Shown here in pieces: positions 37,729-48,929 of a stretch of DNA of 64,000 bases. The position numbers were made by a program, and so were the translations under genes. The notes beneath the pieces were generated by a model, which saw nothing but the letters and a program-made list of their open reading frames with translations, had not been told where the DNA came from and did not search any database. Position 1 is the first letter of the stretch, and the number at the start of each line of letters is the position of its first letter. The DNA is from Neoechinorhynchus agilis (taxonomy: Eukaryota > Acanthocephala), in NCBI GenBank assembly GCA_051530055.1, contig CM121341.1, positions 1,736,001 to 1,800,000 of the forward strand, read 5' to 3'.

Positions 37729-38701
37729 TCAATAGCAATCATTCTGCTGCTGTCCTTTCAGTGAAAAAAGACCATCCCTAATCTCATCGTAGAATGTACT
37801 CTCTCGTCTGACGGAAATGGCATCCTCTTCGGTTTCCTCTGTGGTAGTAAAATTTGATTTTCTGTTTCGTACTTTCGGAATTATTAACTTCAATATTGAA
37901 TGCGTTCGCCAATCCTCTCTTTTATTAGCGAGCTCCAAAATCATTTTGTCGAAGTAAGTCGAAGTACGAATAAAGTCCATCAAAGCAATTGCTGCTGTCA
38001 CTGGAAACTCGTATCCGCTTTCAAGTTTTTTTTCTATCCAGCATAATCCTTCAATGTCATTGTTAATGTACAACAGATCCTTGAGATGACTATCTTCGGT
38101 GATTTGTCTTATTTCCATGCAAATATTGTATTTTCGGCATAGTTTATACTTAAAATAAGCTGGGACGTCCCGTTCACTTAAGATTATTTTTTTTGCAATA
38201 TCAAAAAAGCGAGGGGGAAGCATGACAAGCAAGCGTGCTGTTCAAAATGAACGTCCTATATTCCACCAGGGCGAACATTTTTTTTATTACATGGAACTTT
38301 CTTAGTTTTTCAAGTTTATCGGCCAAATCGTTTATCTGGTTATCACCTATTTTCGATTTAGCGAGTATTCTTATAGCACTCGCGGCAACGCTCACATCAG
38401 AGGATGTCAAAAATTCGAAAAATGGATTGAAAATGCCGAATCTAGACATGAGTAATAAGAATTCACGGGGAGCAGAATTCTCTTGAGTTAAAACGTGTTC
38501 AACGTTTTCTTTCACCCATGGTTCAATTATGTCCTGAAGAGTTGAACGTTTACTCAGGCAATAGTACAACAGCTTGCTCTTAACTTGCAACTCAGAAAAA
38601 CTGTCTACATTTTGTTCAATCAGTCTAGTGACAAACATAGCTTCGTCGATCGAATCCTGTGCTTCAAGCACGGATTCTAACAGTTGAACCAAATTTGGCA
38701 T
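37729..38701 (-). CDS. Alpha-helical repeat-like protein, unknown, with a frame break
   Basis: Two overlapping minus-strand frames read as one protein of about 325 aa. The first starts at ATG 38701 (MPNLVQLLESVLEAQDSIDE) and continues through helical, leucine-rich segments such as REFLLLMSRFGIFNPFFEFL and VSVAASAIRILAKSKIGD. The second begins near 38235 (LVMLPPRFFDIAKKIILSE) and ends at 37729 after an acidic tail (TTTEETEEDA). The spacing and composition suggest an ARM- or HEAT-like fold, distantly reminiscent of chaperone or proteasome assembly factors, but no family is certain. The frames meet at about 38220-38240. No canonical GT-AG intron restores phase there, so it is either a one-base frameshift, an assembly error or an atypical intron. 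Confidence 0.65.
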
Positions 38702-39578
38702 CTTGAAATGGTGATTGAAATGAGACCTATAAAGACTTGCCGATAACCTCTTTTTAAATAAAATCAATAGGAGCACATGGGATGATTATCGAACACTAAA
38801 TAAAACAACAAATTGTAAATTTTGTTTTTAGATCTATATGTTTTCACACTGTTTCAAACGTCCGGATCTTAGAGCGCAACGAAGATTTCCGGGTACATTT
38901 TCAGAGCTACTAAACGAAGCAGTTTCCCTTTCTGCTTCATCGCGATTTTTTTAAGCAAAAGGACTTGATAATGTTAACAAAGTTTCTCCGACCGCCGAAA
39001 GTACTAATTCACATCAATATAAAAAAAGAAATAGTTACATAAATAGGCATTCGTTCTTTTTTAAATCAAAGTTGGAAAAAATAAGGATCTCTTGTTAAGC
39101 AAAAGCAACGGGTTTGGTGGGTTAAGAAATCTAACAATTGTAGCACGTCCATAATCCACATAAAGGATATATATCGAATTGCGAGAAAATTTTAAGGGTT
39201 GTTGCAGTTTAAAATTTCTCAACTAGGTGCAATTTTATCGAAAAAGTCATTGGCACTGAAAATTATGGAATGAGAAATTTATTCTGGAATTTTTTTACAG
39301 TCGGCAATGAACCTAGTAGACGATTCCAACGTCTGATATGGCAACATTTCAACGGCGATAAAGTAAAAAGATAAAATATATTTGTAATATGTCTCGCTAT
39401 GTTCGAAAAGTATCAACATTATAGACGAATTTGAAATTTTACAATGGAAATTTATTGCTTCTAAATCATAAGGTTTAAATGAGGGTTTTTGTTGAGTTTT
39501 AAAACATAAAGTGAATTGGAGTTGTGGTGATCATAATGTTTAAAGATTGAATTATTCATGTTTTGATTAATTATTATA
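38702..39578. other. Intergenic with a short dispersed repeat
   Basis: No gene seen. About 38976-39013 (TTTCTCCGACCGCCGAAA) matches about 41396-41418 (TTCCTCCGACCGCCGAAA), a small shared repeat fragment. Confidence 0.35.
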
Positions 39579-40092
39579 GATATTTCGGCACAATTTTGTG
39601 CCTTTACGAGGCATAACGACAGCCGAGGAATGAGAGAAGCTCCAATTTTTCGGGCGGTGGTGATTGTACGTTTTGTACTTTATTATTGTAAAAAATAATA
39701 TCTAACTGACTTAAGATTAATTTACAACCTCTTCGTGAAGGACGATCCCAAGCCCGGCTGAAAAAGGAGGAGGGTTGGCGTCAAGAAGGGCATCCGGCTG
39801 TGAAATTCTAGTCAAATTTTGACCCAAATGACAACCAACAACCGAATCAACACGCGACGAGCAAATTCTTCGCCCGGAGCTTGCGTAAAATCATCAATAA
39901 AGTTTCAAAGTGCGAAGCAGATCACATACTACTCAGCACTGAGAGACTCGGGAAATCGCCGACTAGGAAGGCCGAGGGAACGATGGTTAGATTGAACCAA
40001 ACAGGATAAATTGGTTGTTGAGAGAACCGCAACATCTCGAGAGAGAAATGCGTGAATGAGAAGATAAGGGCACAAAATTGTGCCGAAATATC
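39579..40092. mobile_element. 514-bp element with perfect 24-bp terminal inverted repeats
   Basis: The left end 39579-39602 (GATATTTCGGCACAATTTTG then TGCC) is the exact reverse complement of 40069-40092. Each end contains its own 7-bp inverted repeat, GGCACAA-TT-TTGTGCC. Inside, about 39735-39860 contains GCCCGGCTGAAAAAGGAGGA and AGAAGGGCATCCGGCTGTGA. These resemble 3' ends of RTE-type LINEs. No transposase frame is present, so the element is non-autonomous. No clear target-site duplication is visible. Confidence 0.8.
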
Positions 40093-41085
40093 GAATTAAT
40101 AATATACTTCAATTTTTTCTGTGACCATAATCCCGGATAGAAAAGGCTTCATTGAACTTTCATTTCGAATGATTTTCTCTTGATAATTAAAAAAAGTGAA
40201 TTAAGTATAGAAATTAAAGGTGAATATTTGTCACAATCAATTATGAATTTTTTCCCATTCACTCATAGACGAATATGGATATTGTTAAATAGCGATTTCT
40301 TGTTTTTGGAACGTCTGAAAGAAATACTTCTTATACAAACTGCTGATAGATTTTTCAAATATAAGATTTAGTTAAGCCCATAAGTATCGATATTCGGATG
40401 CCTTTAATCTTTGCTGAATATTTGAGTGGAGCATCCCAATTTCTGATTGATACACAAAAATTGTCTTTGTATTTCCAATGAAAAAACAAATTTAATTTGA
40501 GGCTTTCAAGAAAGGGCAGATAATAAACTTTTAGAACTGCGATTCGAAATATAGGACCCAAATATGTTCGAATGATACATTTTTTGATATTCTTCAAAGC
40601 AATCTTTGAGTTTCCTCGATTTCGGCAGATTTGAAAACCCATTTTACTCGAGCCGTCCTTATTTTTCCCAGTAATTCCCAAGGAAAATGATAAAACTTGA
40701 ATTTTGATGTCAAGCATAAAAAACCAAGAATAGAAGGGGTTATAAAAAAATAGCCTAAGATGAAATTATAATCGTGGCTTGCAAAGAAATCAAATTATGA
40801 AAAGCTTGAAAGTCCGACGTAAGCCATTGAAGGTAATAAAAATCGAAAAAGTTAATGGTTTATCCGTAAATGAATTATTACTTTGCACACTATGAAATCT
40901 ATGGCAGTCATAAAGCTTAATTTTAGCAAAAAGTAATTTCTCTGCCACTTTTATTCGGATTGAATTTTCATTATTAATATAAGCTAAATTGATTGGAGAA
41001 ACTCTTCTAAGCCATTCCGTATTCTTTTTTATAGCTTCGGAAATTCAGCTAAGCAACATATTTATAATAATAAAACGTTTCATTA
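40093..41085. other. Gene-poor AT-rich interval
   Basis: The minus frame 40355-40717 (120 aa) is lysine- and isoleucine-rich with no domain, and I do not support it as a gene. No repeat recognised. Confidence 0.35.
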
Positions 41086-41089
41086 ATGA

Positions 41090-41440
41090 ACAAAGGAGAG
41101 GATCCATGTACCTTTGGGTCCTCTGTACCTTAGGGAATGAACCGCTGAGGTTCTAATATCGTTTGTTTTTTCTTTGATCTCATTATCTTTATTATTTGTT
41201 GATCTTTTCAGCTATTTTCTCGACACCACTTTAACTCGGATGAAACGTTAAGAATTCGTACATTCCTCCGGATCCTCAGATACCTCACCAGGAGGCGGGA
41301 CTCATCAGTGAGTTTCCTCCCTTCTGCGGTATTTCGTCCCCTTTGGCTGTGCGTCATTGGCAATCGTGGATTCGAACCCTTGACGTAAAAAAGCAAAGTT
41401 CCTCCGACCGCCGAAATTGCTAATGCTCATTATCTTTTAT
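41090..41440 (-). mobile_element. Dispersed repeat fragment containing hammerhead-like segments
   Basis: The left part (41097-41135, GGATCCATGTACCTTTGGGT) resembles sequence at 25686 and 63842. The middle carries the hammerhead-like segments given separately. On the minus strand near 41375, GGGTTCGAATCC fits a polymerase III B box, so the fragment could be SINE-like. The right edge repeats sequence at about 38980. It is more GC-rich than its surroundings. Confidence 0.5.
41275..41340 (-). ncRNA. Candidate hammerhead ribozyme core, strands in unusual order
   Basis: On the minus strand three segments occur: GGGACGAAATACC (41340-41328), CTCACTGATGAGTCCC (41313-41298) and GGTATCTGAG (41284-41275). 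They supply every invariant part of a hammerhead: CUGAUGA, GAAA and a UAUC cleavage site. They also supply complementary stems: UGAG with CUCA (stem I), GUCCC with GGGAC (stem II), AUACC with GGUAU (stem III). Their linear order is not the one a single nested hammerhead needs. A planar fold would require two tandem units. Hammerheads are known in Penelope-like and other retroelements, and Penelope-like remnants lie 5 kb away. It may be a relic or chance. Confidence 0.35.
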
Positions 41441-42279
41441 TAACAGGAATAAGTTAATATTTTGTTTATGAATATTCAGTTTACATGATTGGGATAAAGG
41501 TGGCCTTATGAGGCCGATAAAATACCTTCGAATCGTTATTGTTAAATTCCGATAGTCTTTTGTTTAATATTATAGGTTTGTTTGATACAAATATCTTCCG
41601 ATTGGCAGGATTCACAAAAAAACACTTCTCAAAATCTCTTTACGTTTGGAAAAGTAAAAGAGCGTTTACTGCTGCTTGCATGATTTTCCAACAAAAAATC
41701 GCCTTCTCTCGTTATTGGTTCGCTATTTTTTCTGGAATATATTTTAAAGTTTGAGAAACAGGTCCAATGGATTCAAGTTGGTTGCGCTCATCCTTTTGCT
41801 TTGATGATAAAAACTATCGCTTTTAGAGAGCGGCTATTTATTCTTTTAGAAAAACCGCTATTTTCCCATTTTTTCCGAAACCAAACTCTTTATTGCTATC
41901 AAATAAAAACCTGTTTGTTTATATCGATTATTCTAGGATGTTCGAGCAACAGTTTGTCATCGTTTTTAAGTGTAGAGTTAACACGAAAATACAAGGAATG
42001 AAAATCAAAAGGTAATAAAGTCATTTGTTAAATTAAAATTTAAAAATTGGCGCTTATATATAGAAATGATACAAAGTTATCATCTTTGCGTTAACCTTGA
42101 AACCCATTTTATAATCTTCTACAATCTCAAGAACTGTCAAAAATGCACTAATAGTCCGACTCATGTCTTAGCCTCTTCGCAAACTTTGTCGGTGTTTTCA
42201 ACCACTTCAAAAAACTCGTACAACGTGTTCGTGTTCTTGTACACTCCATGTTCTCTTCGTCTTTAAAAACTTAGTTTCA
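41441..42279. other. Intergenic, 5' flank of the Canopy gene
   Basis: No gene seen. Several short plus-strand frames are AT-rich and lack domains. Confidence 0.4.
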
Positions 42280-42280
42280 G
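42271..42280 (+). promoter_or_regulatory. Probable trans-splice (spliced-leader) acceptor
   Basis: TTAGTTTCAG ends five bases before the Canopy start ATG at 42286. An acceptor this close to the start with no upstream coding exon is the usual context for spliced-leader addition. A cis-spliced 5' UTR intron is the alternative. Confidence 0.5.
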
Positions 42281-42285
42281 ACACA

Positions 42286-43946
42286 ATGCATCTCATTCAA
42301 TTCGCAGTCGCCTTCCTTCTACATGCGGTAATATCTGATGATCCCAATAGAAAAATAACCAAATGCGAAGGTATAGTTTTAATCGTTTTCGATTGAAAGA
42401 TTTACTTTGATATTCAATTTAAACACAAGTATGTAAATTCCTGGCGGTCGAACTTGGTGAGAGTTTTGAAGAGTATAATTCGTCCGAACGGATGCGTCTC
42501 AGCTATTCAGTCGACGAGGATGTTCAACGATCCGTTGATTATCGAACGTCGTAAGCATCATTGGTGAATGAATTCTGTTCTGTACATAAAATATTAGCGA
42601 AACACGATTGGTGGAAGTTCTTGAGAATGTCTGTAAAAGAATGTTGCAGTATAACGTCCATGCTGAACGCCTTGGGAGCAACAGGTACGCTAAAGGACGA
42701 TCTCAAACCATGTCTGCGTTATGGGGTCTTCGAAACCGTGGTGTTAATGTTGTAATGGACGTCCCTAACGATTTGTGGGATCATCCATCTGCCGAGATCT
42801 CAGAATTGGAGAAACAGGTATGTACAAGCCTTATTCTTTTTCAAATTTCAACTCTTATCCACATTGGACGTAGCTTGGCTTTTTTGCATTTAATTTATAC
42901 AATTCCTTTTGTCTTTTCGTGAACGAAATAAACTTAGTCGACACATTTTAGTGATTTGTCTATTTAAATTTGAGTGCAGTAAAATATACTTTCAGACGCT
43001 TGAATGGATTTATAATTGCTAATCGATAACCATATTTTAAGATGACGTAGCATATCAAATAGAGTAAATATTGCTGGCGCATTTAAAAGCTGAGAAATTA
43101 TGCGTTTCTGTGATTTAGTTGTCCTCGAATTGGAAGAAGATGTCAAAGTCTTTTAAAATCGAAACCGATCTACGTTGCATAAAAATTCGGAATATTAAGT
43201 TGCCCATATTAAATTCAGATGAAGTGAAGAAAGTGCATTTTATCCAGGTTCCTTTCGATTCTCCTGGTCGAAAGCAGAACTTGGTTTACCGATTAATGGT
43301 TATTTCTTGGTTTTTGGAAGTTTGTTTTCCTAATCGAATTTCTTAATTGGGATTTGAATATAATAATTTAATAAATTAACTCTAATCTTTTCGGCGATGT
43401 TTAGTGTAATCTAATGTTAGAAACAGTGGAAGATCGTATTGAAAACTGGTATAAGGAACACCAGGCAGTACCAATAGTAAAATATTTATGCGAAGATTAT
43501 GTTCTTTTAAACGATAATTCAAGTAAGTCTACAATTCCAATGCGATTAAATATTTTAAATATCAACAAGGTTGTCTTAACGAAACTTTTGTACCAGAGGA
43601 AAAGGACAATAATACTGAGGAAGTGGAAACAAACGCTGAGTTAAATTTAGGAAAAATTAAGGATACATCTACTGAAATTAAGGATGAAGATACAACCGAG
43701 GACGAAACTGTAGAAAACAAACAAGATAATGGACAACCTGGCGTAGTAAACCATGAGGAGGAAGATAACCACGAGGAGTTTATTCCGAATGAAACTTACG
43801 ATAGAAAGCAAGAACCTCCCATTGAATTCGTATCATCAAAAATTAGCGACGACAGCAATGATTTATTTGACGATGCTGATGAAGATCTGGACTTTGCAGA
43901 CGATGATGAAGATGATGATGAGCTACCGATCCATGGAGAACTTTAA
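42286..43946 (+). CDS. Canopy family protein (CNPY3/4-like), ER saposin-fold chaperone
   Basis: Five exons joined in phase: 42286-42370, 42430-42550, 42598-42817, 43405-43522 and 43570-43946. The N-terminus is a signal peptide (MHLIQFAVAFLLHAVIS). Exon 2 onward gives the Canopy signature: KCEVCKFLAVELGESFEEY, RLVEVLENVCKRMLQYNVHA, ERLGSNRYAKG, VVMDVPNDLWD, VEDRIENWYKEHQ and SSCLNETF. The cysteines CxxC...C...C...C of the saposin-like fold are kept. CNPY3/4 proteins act in the endoplasmic reticulum as co-chaperones for cell-surface receptors. The C-terminal ~110 aa are strongly acidic, and the protein ends IHGEL, which resembles an ER-retention tail. Introns of 59, 47 and 47 nt plus one of 587 nt. 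Seele and CNPY1/2 are more distant alternatives. Confidence 0.92.
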
Positions 43947-44457
43947 AGAACATTTTTTACTAATAGGCGATCGAGAGGGAAAATATTGTAAGCCATCGAA
44001 TGATTTTTTCATTTTTATTATTTGGGTTCCTCACTTTTTTTAACTAGATCCGCAAATAGTAACACAACAGAGTGAGATATTCTGCACAAATAGTTCATGT
44101 CATTATTTGTAAGAACCCATATCGTTCAGACGTTGTAGTATGACTGCCATGTATTAAACAAGATGTACTAACTTAAGTTTCTTTACTGCCAGAGAAGTAA
44201 AAAGCGTTGCTTGAAATTTATTAGTCTAATTTTCAACATTAAGATGTTGAAATATGCTTCCGAGACAATTAATCCAGTTGGTACTCAAAGACTTATGGAT
44301 AAAAAAGCTGAAATTTAAAATAATTTTTCGGATTTAAATTTAAGTGAAGAATAATAACAGAAATTCCAGTGGTTCTTCGTTTAGGTACCGATCCTTTACA
44401 TATCGACAGTTTATCTCCTTCGCTAAAATCAATGAAACCTTTATTGGACGAGATCAT
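43947..44457. other. Convergent intergenic region
   Basis: Lies between the plus-strand Canopy gene and the minus-strand phosphotransferase gene. No gene or repeat seen. Confidence 0.45.
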
Positions 44458-45184
44458 TTAAACAAATATTATCGCCTTTCCAGTTTTTCGTTCAATAATC
44501 TTCTCGAAGAATTCCTTACTCAAAAAACCATCATTGTCGCCACTTGTAAGAACCACATTGTTTTCCGATAAAAAGAACTTTAGACTTCCGGTAGTCACGG
44601 CCTTTACTACGTTAACGAAAATCAATATTTGGCATGAATTTCTGATTCCTGGGATAGACTGTTTAAGATCCATAACCGGTGTAAGCATCAAAAGATGAAT
44701 ATGATTTCTACTCATTCTGGAAAGACCTCGTTCCAATATGGAGGGCAAATTTTTATAATAGGTGCCGTGAACGATGGTTGAATATTTTGTTATATCTTCA
44801 ATAGGGCGTAGAAGGTTCAGATCTTCGATTACGCCGCTTATTGAATGTCCTTGATTGGCTCTGATCATATCTAACAACGAGTATCACTTTATTCGATTAA
44901 TCAGAACAGTAATTTTCGTCGTATTATGCAACTTCAGCCCTTTCAGCTGGATTTCCGTTATGATCAATCAAAGAAAATCGGGATTTCGTGTCGTTCATGA
45001 CGATCGAAAAGAGTTCGTCAGTTGTCCAATTTGGAAAATTTTTTAAGTGTAGAATGTCCGAGACTCTAACAAAGCCTGCCTTGTTCATTTCCAGCGAAGA
45101 TTTTATGGCTTCATGTCTTAACAGTCGACTAAGAGCCTTTGAACGTTTAACTCTTGATTTACTAGGTTTGAGATCTGATGACAT
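44458..45184 (-). CDS. tRNA 2'-phosphotransferase (KptA/Tpt1/TRPT1)
   Basis: Two minus-strand coding pieces, 45184 to about 44930 and about 44870-44458. Together they give a protein of about 220 aa, the family's usual size. Family motifs appear in order: SKALSRLLRHEA near residue 15, FSLIDHNGN, IRANQGHSI at the start of the second piece, VHGTYYKNLPSILERGLSRM, RNHIHLL and LTSGDNDGFLSKEFFEKI. The conserved Arg and His residues of the active site are all present. The enzyme moves the splice-junction 2'-phosphate of ligated tRNA to NAD+, the last step of tRNA splicing. The acceptor TTGTTAG at 44871-44877 is clear. The donor near 44930 is not, because no GT gives the right phase, so the joint is approximate. 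Confidence 0.88.
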
Positions 45185-46080
45185 CTTTAAAATAATCGTA
45201 GTATATCACGGCTTTAAAGAAAATAAGATATAAATAAGGCGGACATCGTACAAATTGGTAAATAGATTATAGCTTTGAGAAAGTAATTGAAAAGGACTTT
45301 TAAAGAAAAACACGTATTTCATGGAGTAATAAAGATTCGAAAAAACTGAAACGAATATGAACTTCTATATAATTAGGGTTCTTAAGTACCTTCAATATCG
45401 ACCATTAACAAAGTTTCTATACCGACTTATCAGATTTTGCCGCTGCCAAGTGCTATGTGAGATTATAAAAAAGACAAATACTATCTTGGGTTTGAGTTAT
45501 AATGGGACAGCCGAAGCGTCAATTTTATCTGGATTGCTGTCCTGCTCAACAATTGTTGCTAGAAGAGAATCGAAGACCTTGCAGCGAAAAAAACGAAGGT
45601 GTACAATGGTACAGAGGTCAGATAAGTTATTATTTTCAACAATAAAGATAAAATTATGCAATTATACTTTAGTTCTTTTTAACCACCTCCCACCACATGT
45701 TAGGAAGTTTGATATCGGGGTTTGGGTTTCTTTTTGAAACAATATCGCATCCGAATAGTATCAGGCAAAAATTAATTCGGATAAACGACGTTTTACTGCA
45801 TTATAAAATCTATTAAATAACAATAAATTTAAATTTAAAATGTTGAAATCTATAGTTGGCACACTTTTAAGGTTTCACTATCGATCGGTGTAATAATCGA
45901 CTTAATGATTTAGTTACAAATTAGCGTTTCTCTCGAAAAGTGAGTGTCAAATTTAAAAATGATGATTTGTTTGATACGATGAAATTATTATTTGAAATTT
46001 TGCTAAATCGATTTACAGGCAGAAATACGCAATTGTAATTTTACTGAAAAAACAGGAAAATTTAAGTGAACTATTTGATC
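45185..46080. other. Intergenic
   Basis: The plus frame 45357-45737 (126 aa) is basic and rich in I, L and K with no recognised domain. It could be a small gene, but I do not support it. The rest is AT-rich. Confidence 0.35.
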
Positions 46081-48262
46081 CTTATGTCAAAAAAGGTGCT
46101 GTGCGTAGCCTATACAGCAGTTTTGGAATAAAGAGGGTATTCGTGATCAGAAACAGAACCTCGTGGGAGGATAATTCATCAACTCGTTCACACAGCACCG
46201 AAAGTTGCAGTTGAAGATTGGCAATTTCTGCTTCGGCATTAGAACCAAAAATGCAGCTTTCTAGAATACTCAATCGGTTTAGAGTGATCAATTCAATCCC
46301 GGGGGCCAGGTGCTGAAAATCTTTCACGGTAGTTTGCTTGGACGCCTCATCTTCCACGTTCATCACTAAAATCTCGTATCTCGCAGCGTTCAATTTAATG
46401 CCAAATTTCGCCGTCTCCTACACGAGTGTCTCCAAATCGCGCACTACAACAGAGGGGTCACCTCCGAGCGTGGCATCGTCCAGGTAGCAGCCGTAAAAGC
46501 TGGACTGGAGAGAGTGCGCGACGGGATTGACTACGAGTGAGAAGGATATGGGCCCAAAGGATCCCCTTGTTGAACTCCTCTTTCTGACCACAAAACGCGG
46601 TTATTGAACAACAAGGGAGTTGAACTCCCATTAGGCATTAACGAAATAGCGAAATGCTTCTCGCGCGTGATCTTTAACTACTTTGAGCAAATCTGCTCGG
46701 TGAACTGTGTTGAATGCATTTTTGAAATAGCATTTCAAGACCACGCATGGCTTTGAGTTTCCGGTGATGAACGAGCGGAGTGAATGAACAATCGCCTCTG
46801 CGCCACAAGGTGTACAGCAGCCAAACTGAGTAGGGCGAAGCAGCATTCCTAGTTCATCCGCGATCCTTTTATTTAAATGTTTTGCTCTTAAGCGGCGCAG
46901 AGTTGTTCCAATTGCAATGGGACGAATCCCACCTTCCTTTTTCGCAAGGGCACACAAAGATCCGCCGAAAAATTACTCAACTGCTTTCGGAATCAACTCT
47001 CTCCCTGCAAATTAGTCGACTAGGCGTAAGCCTGTGAGCTGATTCGTTAGCAAACGAGGAGATTGCCATCTTCAATTCTGATTTCGATGATAAAACATAA
47101 GGGATCGCATCGAAGGAGTAGGAATTAACGAAAAACTGCCGACCGCCGTCACCCGGATGTTTGGAACGAAGAGTTCGTAAAGTTTCTTCGTTATATTTGG
47201 CGAGACTGTCCATTGATGATAAAAGACGAACTGCCCTCTGACATCTCCGCCTGCGGGCTTCGAAGAAAGGCGTCCAGCCAGCGACCGATTTGAGTTTCGG
47301 CGCTGGTCAGGCTCCTAGACACACTCCCTACGTAACTCGCATGCTGTCGAAAGGCATTGAGTAAAATTTTCGTCAAAGGACTATTCGCTCTTTTATTTTT
47401 GTGGTTACAGATCCCTGAGAAACATCACCAGCGGAAAACACACGCCTAGGGAACGCAGAGACGCACCCACGACAACTCTGACTTAGTTTCGGTGCAGTCT
47501 GCCGATAGATAGGTGAATCTCTTTGCGGCCTGATATCAGGCGTCTCTTGGGATTCGTTTCAAAACGTTCCTGGGTAGAACGTGCACAATATTTCCTACAA
47601 ATGGAATTTCATTTCGTACTGGTGATACCGGTACTCGTAAATGGTTGCAAACAATCAGTTTGGGACTCACCCCTGGTAGCGAGAATTCATAACTCTTTAA
47701 TTTCAGATTCTCGTGACCTGGTGAACCGAACTCACATGGCGGCAGTCTACTAGAGAATCAGGTGCTTGGCTCAATGCTATCCCAATCGCTTCTGTGGGTA
47801 GGCGGAAGGTACTCACGACACGCCGAAGTGAACGCAATTCTTAACCGTGCCCTGAATACTGTGAATGCGCCCAACAACCTAGAGCCGAGCAATTTTTGCC
47901 GAATCGATGGCCGTAGACCAGTGTCACAGTATTTCCGCGGCGAAAGGAGGCAAATGCCTTTTTTGGGATGTCATTCGCAGCCAGCAACACAAAATTCGCG
48001 GCTGTTAAACAGTAGAGGGAGCAAAAACCGCCGCTGAGGAAAGCAAAAAGGCAAAATACCGGGGCCTAAGTCGAAATCATTATTTTGTTCCCGTTGGCGA
48101 GCAATTGTCGTAGAGATTGAGACGAATCACTGGCGATCAGAGGACATTCCTCCTATAAAACATAAACCTGGCTGTGCAACGAGAGGGAACGCTGTATCCG
48201 TCATTTCGACCGTTACACCAGGACGGCAACTGAGTGATCCAGAGCGGCGGTGCTGTGGATTT
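46081..48262 (-). mobile_element. Degraded non-LTR retrotransposon with reverse transcriptase
   Basis: Read on the minus strand. 48262-47760 is a probable 5' part shared with 14.85-15.33 kb. 47376-46977 has helical frames upstream of the enzyme. 46957-46631 encodes reverse transcriptase motifs (GGIRPIAIGTTLRRL, PTQFGC, CVVLKCYFKNAFNTVHRADL). About 46560-46430 carries the catalytic box (YLDDATLGGDPSVV), and 46393-46082 is the thumb region. The first D of motif A reads LKCYFKNAFN where aspartate is expected (L-x-D-F-x-N-A-F-N), so the active site is damaged although YLDD is kept. Frames are split by stops. Copy-and-paste insertion is the family's role, and this copy is dead. Confidence 0.8.
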
Positions 48263-48500
48263 TGGTAAGATTTGATCAAGAAAATTGTATTTAAAAATCC
48301 TTTTAACTATTTGATTTTTTAAGATGGAACCAACCGCATAAATGACCCATTTTCGTTTTCTAAAGTGGAAACAGTTGTAATGACAAAATGTATATTTTCG
48401 AGCTTTGGTCGTCTTACGGCGTCTTTAGGAATTGTTAAAGTATCGAGAAAGAATAAAGAAAGCTGTGTAGGTTTTTAGCAATGAAAGTTCGTTGAAGCGC

Positions 48501-48703
48501 GGCGCTTTTCCGAAAACGAAACGTGTCATTTTTTGGCATATTTGACTTTTTATTGAGGATTGTCAAGTCGAATGAATAAAACGAAGATTGTCCGTAAAAT
48601 AGTAACATATCTAGCAACCCAAATGCAATCCTCAATAAAAGTTCAAATATTCCAAACCCAAGAATAAAGTAAAAATGACACGTTTCTTTTTCGAAAAAGC
48701 GCC
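48501..48703. mobile_element. Foldback (MITE-like) element
   Basis: About 65-70 bp at the left (GGCGCTTTTCCGAAAACGAA, then ACGTGTCATTTTT, ending TTTATTGAGGATTG) is repeated in inverse at the right (CAATCCTCAATAAA to TCGAAAAAGCGCC). The arms are imperfect and the spacer is about 60 bp. It has no coding capacity. Open frames across it on the minus strand (48435-48912) are incidental. Confidence 0.7.
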
Positions 48704-48929
48704 ACGAAATAATTTTTGAGATTTCTTGCTTTCGTAGGGCATTCCACTGATCCATTTGGGACATTTAAAACGACAAGTATCCGTTTCATGCGTCCATAGC
48801 TTCTAGCAAAAGCATCCACATTCTTCGGTAATGAAAAACAAACACGAGAGAACTGTTTGTCTGTTGCGGAAAATCTGCGGATTAAACAGAGATTGCACCT
48901 TGGCGAAAACAATCGAATTTAGCCGAAAT

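Noticed and set aside
45357-45737. 126-aa plus-strand frame
   Set aside because: No domain, no start context, no splice partners. The composition is that of AT-rich spacer.
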